Of a stretch of DNA of 64,000 nt, positions 55,201 to 64,000 are shown piece after piece. The first letter of the stretch is position 1; every line of letters begins with the position of its first letter. The position numbers and the translations under genes are program-made. The notes under the pieces are model-generated. The model saw nothing but the letters and a program-made list of their open reading frames with translations. It was not told the DNA's origin and ran no database searches. Source of the stretch: Phoebastria nigripes (lineage: Eukaryota; Chordata; Aves; Procellariiformes; Diomedeidae); contig JAYKAV010002977.1 of the NCBI GenBank assembly GCA_035582835.1, positions 3,068,759 to 3,132,758 on the forward strand, read 5' to 3'.

Positions 55201-56857
55201 CTCTTGCACTGTCAGGAAATATTCGCTTGTATCCAAGCCCCCGTCTTTCCCTCTAGCTAAAATTAGTACCAAGTTCCTAAAATAGCCTCATCCCAGCCTG
55301 TCTGGCAGAAGCAGCAAAGCAAGTGCTCCCCCCTCCAGCCCCCAAACCACCCACGGACAAGGAGACTCAGCAGGGATAGAAAAAGGGATCATCAGTTGTG
55401 CATAAAGGTCTCCGAGACTGCCATCACCCTTTATGCACAAGAGCTGGTAGCGGTGCTAACTCCAGGCACATCTGCCCTGCAAGGAGCCAGCACGCCAGAG
55501 AAGCAGCACAGTGCCCTCGTCAGATCTGATAGAGCTGCACCGGATCCATGCCACTCACAGTGAGCAACCAGAGAGCCCCTACAAGGAAAGCCAGCGGCTG
55601 CATGGATGTGTGGACCACAAGGAAAAGCACGCCAGGTAAAAAAAAGAGCAATGGAAAGGGTTCAGAGACTCTGGGACTCCCCACTGAGCAGGTGAAAACA
55701 AAAGGCAGCTGGAAATGGAGGGGTGAGGAGATGTCTCAGGGCAGATGCAGCAGCAGCAGGGATGGTGGCCAAGAGCTGGACAGGCTGTTTTCCGCAGGGC
55801 TCGGCTAACCGCTAGAGGGAGGACGGCAGGCGTCCGGCCGCCGGCTCTTTGTGTGGGAGCCCAGCGCACCCTCTCCTCCCGGTGCGGGCCGCAGGCAGGA
55901 CCCCACCCTGGCACTGGTCCCCTGGCCAGCATCCCAGCAGGAGCCAGTCTGGCAGCAGGGCATCTGCCCGCGCGGTCCTGTTACCCCCACCCTCCCTCGC
56001 AAAATGCAGTTGCTTCATGGCCCCCAGCTGAGGCCTAGCTGTTTGGTGCAGGTATAGAAGAAGCATTAGGTCCGACCTAGCGTGATTTGCTGAGGATTTT
56101 CACTGTTTAGGGGCTATTTGGTGGCCTCTGGAAAAAGGCACTTGGGTCTTGGTTCTGTTCCTGGCATAGATCCACACACCCCCATCAGCACAAACTGCAG
56201 CTCAGCAGAGGGGAAAAAGGGATGACGGGTTGTGGAGACTGAATACCCTCTCCCCCTCACCCAAAAAAAGAGGGTCCCCTTGGGGGCAGAGGGAGGCATG
56301 CAGGCAGGGGACAAAGCATGTGCATGGCATGGCACGGAGGGAGAAGCTTGTCCTGCAGCTGCCCAGGCAGTACCTTTAGTCTTCAGGGCAGTCAAATCCA
56401 GGCCGCTTCACCAGCACTAAAGTCACTTAAGCCCTTTGCGCCAGTCACCGGAGCAGGACTTTCCTTGGAAAGCTGACCCTGCCGTAGGGGCACACGGGTT
56501 ACGCTGCGGACAGGCTGGGACCGTCACCTCTGCCAGGCATCAGTGACTGCGAGCCCTCCACAGAGGCATCCCACATCTTCCCCAGCACGGGGGACCCAGC
56601 ACCATGCAGCCCCCTCTCCAGCTGAGGGACTGGAGCGTGGTAATCCAGCTCATGAGCTTCGTTAGCAGTCAGCACTTCATCAATAGGGAGCAGTTCCTGT
56701 GCCTTACTTGGCACTATGCAACCAAACGGTGGTTTTCAGAGAGAGCAGAAACAGGTAGCAAGATACCGAAGCAAGGGGCTTGCTTACCCACGACACCACC
56801 CGGCCGTTGAAGCAGGGAAGCTTGGCATTGTCATCCGAGATTTCTTCTTTCACCACC
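45870..56857 (-). CDS. DVL3: Segment polarity protein dishevelled homolog DVL-3 (exons 2-15; exon 1 off-window)
   Basis: Cytoplasmic Wnt signal transducer acting below Frizzled. Exons: 56857-56788, 52907-52786, 52379-52273, 51682-51547, 51261-51168, 50754-50685, 50389-50250, 50052-49976, 49534-49467, 48934-48785, 47965-47834, 47582-47415, 46795-46583, 46294-45870. All phases join, giving 656 residues; with about 54 residues from the missing first exon the total is about 710 (human 716). Order: end of the DIX domain ([20 protein letters not shown]), acidic/Ser-rich linker with [10 protein letters not shown], basic stretch [15 protein letters not shown] domain (about 245-330, carboxylate loop FLGIS), DEP domain (about 418-492, [14 protein letters not shown]) and a Pro/Ser/His-rich tail ending [10 protein letters not shown]. 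Two N bases fall in exons 11 and 14; neither breaks the frame. Confidence 0.97.
47415..47582 (-). CDS. DVL3: DVL3 exon 13: DEP domain core
   Basis: It encodes [20 protein letters not shown] to GDLCG, most of the DEP domain needed for Frizzled and membrane binding. Ends A|GTATGG so the next codon (Asn) is split. Confidence 0.97.
50250..50389 (-). CDS. DVL3: DVL3 exon 8: PDZ domain
   Basis: It encodes [20 protein letters not shown] and [20 protein letters not shown] to MLLQ. FLGIS is the PDZ carboxylate-binding loop. Confidence 0.97.
51168..51261 (-). CDS. DVL3: DVL3 exon 6: basic region
   Basis: It encodes [31 protein letters not shown] (two pieces). The Arg/Lys cluster precedes the PDZ domain; human has VS where this reads AP. 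Confidence 0.97.
52908..56787 (-). other. DVL3: DVL3 intron 2 (3.9 kb)
   Basis: GC-moderate noncoding sequence between exons 2 and 3. The one notable structure is a 13-bp perfect inverted repeat at 55396-55440. No nested gene or mobile element was recognised. Confidence 0.8.
55396..55440. repeat. Perfect 13-bp inverted repeat, 19-nt loop
   Basis: Arm TTGTGCATAAAGG at 55396-55408 is the exact reverse complement of CCTTTATGCACAA at 55428-55440. It lies in DVL3 intron 2 and would form a stable hairpin in RNA or a cruciform in DNA. Confidence 0.85.
56788..56857 (-). CDS. DVL3: DVL3 exon 2: end of DIX domain
   Basis: 23 codons, [20 protein letters not shown] then VSW, preceded by the last base of a split Gly codon. 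The residues before it (about 54) must come from an exon outside the window. Confidence 0.97.
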
Positions 56858-57122
56858 CTGCAGAGGGGAGAGGAGGCAGTCAGAGCCGGGTCCAGGACTT
56901 CAGAGGAAAAGGCTTTCCCAGGCGGGTGTTTGCACCCAACAACAGGCAGCCCAGGGCCAGGCTTGGGGACGGGGCAGGGAGAGGACCGGCAGCTCCCTCC
57001 TGCTGCCAGGCTACAGCTTCCTATGCCCACAGCCATGATCGGCAGGCTGGAGAGGAGAAGACAAGGCCAGAACAGGCTCTCCCATGTGCATCCAGCTGTT
57101 TTATCCCCCAATCCACATTTTA

Positions 57123-57950
57123 ATCAGTCAAAAAAAAAAAAAAAAAAAATTCAGATGCATATTTCCACCAGTTTGCTTATTTCTAAAGAAATCCACCAGT
57201 TCGCTTATTTCTAAAGAAATACATAATTTAAACCTCTTTATAATGATCTGAAAGAATCACAACCTATGCCAGAGATTTCTAATAGATGAAAGTAAAATAC
57301 ATTAAACATGCTGCCTCCCAAATGTTACTGTTGCTTTTTAATTACGTACATAATATTTCAACATCACTTCAAGCTTTATAGTTGTGCCACAATGTCATGT
57401 TCCTGCATTACACAAACAGCTACATTATTATCAGTCTTCACAGTGGAGGGAGCACTGACAAATTTTTTCCCCAACAGTAAAAACATCAGTTTTCTTTGAA
57501 GAGAAAATTTATTATTCTTTCTATTTTAAATATCACCAGGCACCTAAATACTTTTTCCACAGTGAGTTTGCAATCAAAACAACTTGTAAATTCATCAGAT
57601 TCAATTAATACCATCTTTGATAAATCAAATTTAATGGCAAAATAGGCTTTAACAAGCTCATTTTCTTTTCTACTCAATGAGAACATTTTAAGCACTCTTA
57701 TTTAATACAAAGACATCTTACAAGTAGTTTGTGATAGTAATTTCCCCTTCCAAGCTATGTCTAAGGTAGCTTGACACATACTGTGCTTAAAAAAATAATG
57801 TAGTAACTAAACAGTGAATAAATTATGTTTGGGAGGAAAAAGAATCCAACAGAAAAAGAACAAAAGAATGAATGTGAAACCAAGGGAAATTATGTATTAA
57901 AAGAGGTAACTTATAAGTAACTAACAGAGTACACAGAGGTGGGATCCCAT
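57123..57950. other. AT-rich block in DVL3 intron 1
   Basis: A sharp composition change: about 0.8 kb of strongly AT-rich DNA, opening with about 21 A residues (57129-57149), between GC-rich neighbours. It contains a 69-codon minus-strand frame and a 63-codon plus-strand frame without recognisable domains. It may be an old insertion or a conserved noncoding segment; no terminal repeats were found. Confidence 0.6.
57165..57220. repeat. Tandem duplication, 2 x 28 bp
   Basis: CCACCAGTTYGCTTATTTCT followed by AAAGAAAT is repeated directly (57165-57192 and 57193-57220) with one difference (T/C). It sits just inside the AT-rich block. Confidence 0.9.
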
Positions 57951-60900
57951 CAACAGCTCTGAAGGGTCCCCAAGCCAGTCCCCAACTCACGGAGAATCGA
58001 AGAGGATGCAAGCGTGGGACGCGGAGCTGTGACCCATTGCCCCAGACTGACACGCAGTCCAGGCGCTGCCATCAAGAAGCAGCACACTGGGGCCCGGAGA
58101 AACAGGTACTCTGGGCTCCCGGCTGCACTTGCTGGTGCGCCGACAGCTGCCCAAGCCGTCACTGAAAATAGGACNGCAAGGCTCGCCAACACTCGCAAGG
58201 CATCAGCAAAAGGCAAATGAACAGTGCTGGAAGACCAAAACCCGGGGAGCAGGCTTGCTCCACCCTGCCAGCCACGCTGGTTGCTCCAGTGTCACGCATG
58301 CTCAGCAAAGGGCTGTCCCACGGGGTGAAAGGCAGCACGTTGCCATGTCTTTGCTGGCAGCTGGCACTCACGATCCCTGCCCAAACTGGAGAGCCAGCAA
58401 AGGGACTAGACAAATGCTTGCCATCCCCAGAAGGCACAGANGAGGTGGTCACGGTTTGAGCAGTCTAATGCACTCCCAGGATGTGCGTTAATTCCTCTTG
58501 CACAGATGGAGAAGCAGGAAAAGAGCAGTGAGGATGGATTAAAACCTTGCTGGCTTCATGCTTCTTCAGCATGCCCTGTGCCAGCCTTTGCCCAAAGCCT
58601 CTGCAGCCCCTGAGTATCAAACACGGGTGGTCTTCCCCAGGACCCATCCTCTTCAGTGCCCACGCCAACCCTTTCCAATGCAGGCAAGTTGTTGTCTCCT
58701 CACTTCCAAGCACACACACACATGCACCCTGGCCTGGCTGCACTAGCATCCATTCATACTGTCGCCAGCAGCCTGGACTTCATCCAATTCCTAGAGAGAA
58801 CTTCAGGCAGAGCCAATTTTCAGTGCTGCATGCTGCCTGCTCAGGGACACAGAGCCCTGCCTGTGGGTGAAGGGACAGGGTGATATATTTGCAGGGTCAA
58901 GGTGACCAACCGCTAAGCACAAGCGAACTTTCAGTGGGGACAGAGGAAACCAACCCCCAAGACCCCCTGCCCACCCTCAACTGCAATGCCCGATGGAGAA
59001 CAAGCTCCTTCTGTCCTGAGAGCTGGTCCCTTGTCGTTCCTATTACCCTGCTGCTGCCCCAGACATCCCAGGGGTCAGCTCCACCCCGGAGCAGTTTTCT
59101 CCCTCCTTCCCCAGCCACTACATTATTTATCACTATTTATCACCCAGATGCCAGAGCACAATGGATTATATATTTAGACTCTACAGAGCAAAAACTGATA
59201 GTGCTGGAGTCAGGCACATGCCTAGCAGGAATACCTCTGCAGCCTTGCTCACGTCTGTCACCCCTTGCACTGTCCCAGCTATTCGCGCCCTGCATTCCTC
59301 TCCAGCCTCAGCCCTGAGCTGTAGCCTTCCTCCCCCCATCTCTCACCCCTCTCTTCAAGTCACACTTCTCACACGAACAAGACCGCAGGTTCACGTCAGA
59401 AGCCACCAACCGAGCAGCCTCTGGGGGAGCTGTGAGCGGTGCCACGTTTCTCCTTCGCGGTTGTGTGGGGAGGCAGCCATGAGATGAAACTGTTCCATGG
59501 ATGTGGTGGGAGGGAAAACCATCCTGTGAATGTGCTGGGAAGAGCCCCCAGCTGATGGGGTCTGCACCCGGGAATCCCAAAAGAGCAGACCCAGAAGGAG
59601 CTCAGGCTCTCTTGGTTCTCTAAAAGCCTTTCCTTTTGGCAGGAGCCACCACAGCCCAGGGAAAACATCTGCCCAAGGCTGATTTCAAAGGGACTGCTTT
59701 TAGTTTACCGTCCATCAGGGCAGCCTGGTTTCAGATTTTCCCATGTTTAAAGTCCTGATGGGGGCTGGGCACAACACAGCTGAGAACAGTGGCCGGGAAA
59801 AACCCCTTCCATGGAGAGGCAGCCCGAGCCTTGCCCAGGCGAGCGTGGGTCCAGCCCCCTCAGTGCTGCTGCTCCGCACGGAGAATCACCCAGCAGAACG
59901 GGCGATCACCGGCCCCCGTCCTGTCCCCAGGGCCGGCTGACGTGCTGCGGCCAAGCTGCAGGCTCAGCGCCTGGCCCACAGGCCCAGCGCTCCCCGGCAC
60001 TCATCTGCCTTGAATTTTCCAACAAAGAGACCTGCAGGAGGGAGGGAGGAGGGAGGAGGGAGGGTTACAGGGGAGGCAGGCCGAGTGGGCGGATGATTCA
60101 ACCGCCATCCCCAGCGACACGGGGCCAAGCCGGGGGGGAGAAGGAGGGGACGAGGCTCTGGCTGCTGCAGGAGCCCGGCTGGGGTGTGCAGAGGGGGCTG
60201 CCAGGGCTGACACAAGCAGCACATCTGCTCCCATGCAGCTGGGGGAGGGGAAGGGGCAGCCCCAGCAGCAGGGAGGGAAGCAGAGGAAACCCAGCTCCAA
60301 CCCTGGCTCCATCCCTACCCTCCCGCTGGCTTCTCCGGAAGAGCCGGCAGACCCTCTCCCCACAGCCTGGGAAGATGCCATGCTCCCAGCTTCCCTCCCG
60401 CTCCCTGCTGGCGGGAGCAGCTGGCAGCCTGGAACAAGGATGCAGAGGCAGGCAAGGGACAGGCAGGCAGACGCTGCCTTCTCCAGGGAGCCCCAGCCTG
60501 GCTCAGGAAATCAGAGGGTATTTTATATCACAGAGTCATGTCCTAGGAATGAAGGGAAGGTGGGGAACAAGAGAGCATGCACGGGAGAGAAAGGAGGCCA
60601 TAAAACCCAAGCCTCAGAGACGGCTGCGCCGTGTCAGAGACCCCGGGCTGCGCAGCCGTTACCAGCGCAGCTGCTGCGCTCCCAGCCTCCCCGTTTCCCC
60701 TCGGTGGCCTCCAGCCCGGGCGAGGCTGCGGATACAAGGGAGTTTCTAGCTTCAGCCAGCTCTGGTCTCTCCTGAGCAGGACCCGCTAACCACAGTGGGG
60801 TCCCAGCAAAGAACTCAGATGGAGTAACACGAGCCCAAGGAAAGAAGAAATCCAAGAGGCGTTGACAAAGGCTCCGGCAGGAGGATTTGAACCTCTGATG

Positions 60901-63900
60901 TGGATGCAGGCTGGAGCTCAGCAGCAATTGCTGCTTGTCTCTGGCGGTGCCATCCCCAAGTCATCTATCTAAGGGCTCGCAATGGGGAGGGTACTCAGAG
61001 AGAAGCAATCACAGGATGCGGCGGTGATCAGAAAAGCTGAATCTCGAGTTAGGGGGGTCAGTACCAAGAAGGGAGGTGAGGGAAGGGGACCCCTCAAGAC
61101 AGCTCGATGGCCAGGATGAAAAGGAGTCTTATTAGGGGAGGTGCAAAGATTGAGAAGACACTTAGGCAGTGATAATTTCACACTAAAAAGATGAAAAGCT
61201 AGTAGAGCAGATGAAAAAAAGTAAGATTGTTTCCGTCATTTAGTTCAATTATTGAGAAGAAAGACCTTCACAGAACAGCAACATTTTTTCAAACATTGCA
61301 AAGCCCAGAAATTCAATGTTAAACTTAATCGTCTATTACAACCCCCCAGAAGTGCACAGAGTAGGTAGGTCACTCCTCTGACCTTAACAGCCCCCATCTC
61401 CTACAGCCCACAGAACCACAAAAAAAAAGAAAAGAAAAAACACAAACAAACGAAACACATCAGGAGACGTTTCTACCCAATAGCGCAAGCTTCAGGGATT
61501 TGCACACCAGAAATGTGATCTCATTTTCAAGACCTTTAGTACACACCCCTTAGGGCAGGGATGTCTTGTCTCCAAATGACTGTGTAGATTAATAATGCTG
61601 CATAGCAAAAGGAAGCACCTTCATGTGCTACTATCCAAATGTGAGCATCTCGTAGCTCTAGAGCAAAATCCTCCTCCCTTCTGCAAGATCAAATGCTGGG
61701 GCCACAGGGACGAGCTCTGCAGCCATTTCACCAGCAGAGAAAGTTGGACAGGACAATTCTCCGACAGAGCTGGGATTTTGGATGGGAAATACTCGCCTGT
61801 TAGACTAAGCCCAGACATGACACGTGTGCTTCCCGTGGGGATACAATCCCCCAAGGGCTACAGGCCCAACCAAAGAGTACACACGTGTACTGGCGAGACC
61901 TTGGGCTTCGCAGGCAAACAGCACGCATCAAACAGGATTAGAGGATTTGAGTTGTCTGTCTCTGTAAGCCAGGGCATTCTTCGGATCTTCCTCACTGTAT
62001 TTTTACCTCCTGTGCGAAGAGGAGTAGTACATAGGGTACAAATTGCACAGTGCACTGGGGTGAGAAGGGCTCTCCGAGTGCGAACAGAGACCGTCACTCT
62101 CCCATTTAACTTCCCTCCCGAGCCCCCAGACAGCGTATTCTCCACTGCTCCTCTATGCTGTAGCACAGGGTAAAAAGGGAAACACAGATTTGTGGGTGGT
62201 TTAGCTCTGTCAGACCCTCCTCCCGTCTGTCCCAGCACCCCATGTGAATGTGAGCTCCCTTGCAGCACTGTCTTTACCTGGGTTTTTTTTTTAAGAATCA
62301 AGAAGCACAAACTAGCCGTCCTGCTAACACAACAATAACACAGCTCTGCATTCCAGCAGGAGAAGCCACCTCTGCTCTCCTAACAAATCAAAGGAGCTTT
62401 ACAAGGATTCCTTGGGGAGCAGGTCACCCCATTTCAAGCTACTACCTGCCCTCCTCAGGATCAGGGACATTGTGCCCATGAGCAAAAGCACAGGAACAGC
62501 CTCTTTCATTTTCAGGTTGTAATCTGTACAGCCTCCCTCAACCACACTCACCACTGCTGCCCCACTGCCTCCCCATGCACCCCACAGCTTGCTGTGCTTT
62601 CTCCCCACAGTCACTCAGGCAGGGGCTGAACAGACATCTAAGATGGCAACTGTTTTCCCCAAGAAACCCTCATCAACACATTTGTAATCACTCCACTGGA
62701 CATACACCAGGACAACCACAGCCCTCCTGTCCAGAAGATGCTTGGCTCCAGCTGGACCTGTGCTCAGTCCTACAGGCATCACTGGGTGTCCTTGACAGAG
62801 GACAGACCTCCTGTTCATCTAGTCCAAAGACTGGAAAAGGAATGGCATTTAGGAACGAGCCACCCGACCTCACAGGCCTGCCCAGGAGCAGCACTTATCA
62901 AAGCAAAGCTACAGGCTTTAATTTCGAAGTGAGCCCGAGAGCCCTGGCGGCCCCCCCCGCCTTGATCTCCAGAGTGACCATCTGGCTGCAGCACTGCTCT
63001 GCAAACAAGCCCAACAGGCCTGTCCTCCGACCGGGAGGAGGAAGCTGCACGGGGACTGCAGGAGGCACCTCCACACTAATTAATCCCGCCCTGCCCAAGC
63101 AATGCTTCCAACCCCCAGAAGGACATTTAGAGACATCATCAAAGGAAGCATTCTCCAGGCCCCCAAAGGTTCAGTGACACTTTCAGTCTCTTTGAATTGG
63201 AAATCAGGACAAACGGGAACTCCCAGCAGAAGCCCAGCCAGGATCTTCACCCTGGTAGCTCAGCTGCAGCTCCTCAACAACTCTAAGAGCTTGCATGGCC
63301 CAAAACAAGGATACAAGTGCAAGGACTCATTATGAGAAAGAAGGATTTGAGGTTAAATGTTTGCAGAAATGANCTTCAGGGAACCGAGACATCCACAGAC
63401 ATAGCAGTGACCAAAGGCTGGCCTTGTATTCAAGGTGGGATAGGAAACAGGCCCGAAGAGGCAGCCAAACAGCGACATGCGTATGAGACAGGGTAAAATC
63501 CTGATGCAGTTGCTATGGTTCATATACATGTTGAGATATATATGGCAAGCAAACCAGAGGAGGCTTGNTCTGCTGTGACGCTTAGCTCCGTCTGGGTACA
63601 GATGGTGGGAAGAGCCCACAACGCAGAGCTGCAACACAGCAGCTCCTGCCAACAAAGAGAAAGGGACTGCGCAGAGAGGTGGAACAAGGGTTTACCCAGC
63701 TACTGCAGGCAGCAAAACACAAAGGGTGCAACAACATCTTATCAAGAAGTTCATGGAAGAGGTGCCTGGGCCCCACAGGGAATTCCTTGCAATTCTCCAC
63801 AGAAGTCACCCGCCCCTCTCTAGGCTGGCTAGAAAAGCAACAGGCTCCCTTTGCAATGCCCAGGGACCTCACGCCAGTTAAGACAACAGTGAGGAGATGT

Positions 63901-64000
63901 AAAGGACTCCAGGGACTGCTGGGGAGATGTCAGCTCATATGCAACAGGCGAGGGAGAGAGGCACGATGTCCGGGAAGGCTCTNTACGCCCCGTGAGGAAG
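57951..64000 (-). other. DVL3: DVL3 intron 1, right part (continues beyond the window)
   Basis: GC-moderate noncoding sequence. A purine-rich GGGAGGA repeat lies near 60.03-60.07 kb and an A-rich stretch near 61.42-61.45 kb. No DVL3 exon 1, no CpG island of promoter quality, no RNA gene and no mobile element were recognised, so DVL3 initiates further right. Confidence 0.7.
60030..60066 (+). repeat. (GGGAGGA)n purine-rich tract
   Basis: Repeated GGGAGGAGGGA units on the plus strand with many G-triplets, a candidate G-quadruplex in DVL3 intron 1. Confidence 0.75.

Noticed and set aside
59811..60749. 312-codon open frame on the plus strand in DVL3 intron 1
   Set aside because: GC-rich, no domain, no splice support, and low-complexity Gly/Arg/Gln content. 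Nothing suggests a gene here.
60880..60895. tRNA-like B-box GGTTCAAATCC on the minus strand
   Set aside because: No matching A-box, D-arm or acceptor stem could be built around it, and the T-stem has a mismatch. It is treated as a chance match.
56858..64000. Search for DVL3 exon 1 (MGETKIIYHL-type start)
   Set aside because: No frame on the minus strand encodes the first part of the DIX domain in this interval, so the exon is judged to be outside the window rather than hidden here.

Overview
The window is vertebrate nuclear DNA. It holds three tandem, conserved protein-coding genes, all read from the minus strand with canonical GT-AG introns. In transcription order (right to left) they are DVL3 (Dishevelled-3; its first coding exon lies beyond the right edge), AP2M1 (clathrin adaptor AP-2 subunit mu, complete) and ABCF3 (ABC-F ATPase, complete). 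From memory, this is the order and orientation of human chromosome 3q27. Short introns around ABCF3, roughly 1 kb gaps between genes, GC-rich flanks and very few transposons suggest a sauropsid, most likely a bird. Protein identity alone cannot settle the species.

Layout. 1-320: GC-rich sequence with no supported gene. 320-11652: ABCF3, 21 coding exons and 712 aa, with its 3' UTR at the left and a CpG-rich promoter at 11653-12010. 12010-12725: short intergenic stretch. 12728-43040: AP2M1, with a 1 kb 3' UTR, coding exons 13714-30393, a 12.5 kb first intron carrying a CR1/L3-type LINE relic, and a noncoding first exon at the 43.0 kb CpG island. 43045-43830: AP2M1 promoter island with YY1, NRF1 and paired ZNF143-type motifs. 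43850-45869: probable DVL3 3' UTR. 45870-56857: DVL3 coding exons 2-15. 56858-64000: DVL3 intron 1, including an AT-rich block at 57.12-57.95 kb.

Functionally the genes are independent housekeeping or signalling genes. DVL3 relays Wnt signals from Frizzled. AP2M1 recognises YxxPhi cargo and PIP2 at clathrin-coated pits, and AP-2 mu is also known to bind Dishevelled during Frizzled internalisation. ABCF3 is a soluble twin-ATPase of the GCN20/EF3-like class. No prokaryotic features, CRISPR arrays or complete mobile elements were seen.

The most interesting signals are: a 6-nt AP2M1 microexon coding His-Gln (19385-19390); a second, unproven in-frame 6-nt microexon candidate in AP2M1 intron 2 (26622-26627); a 16-bp perfect inverted repeat in AP2M1 intron 3; a 13-bp perfect inverted repeat in DVL3 intron 2; four TGTCGCGA boxes in ABCF3 intron 1; and the AT-rich block upstream of DVL3 exon 2.
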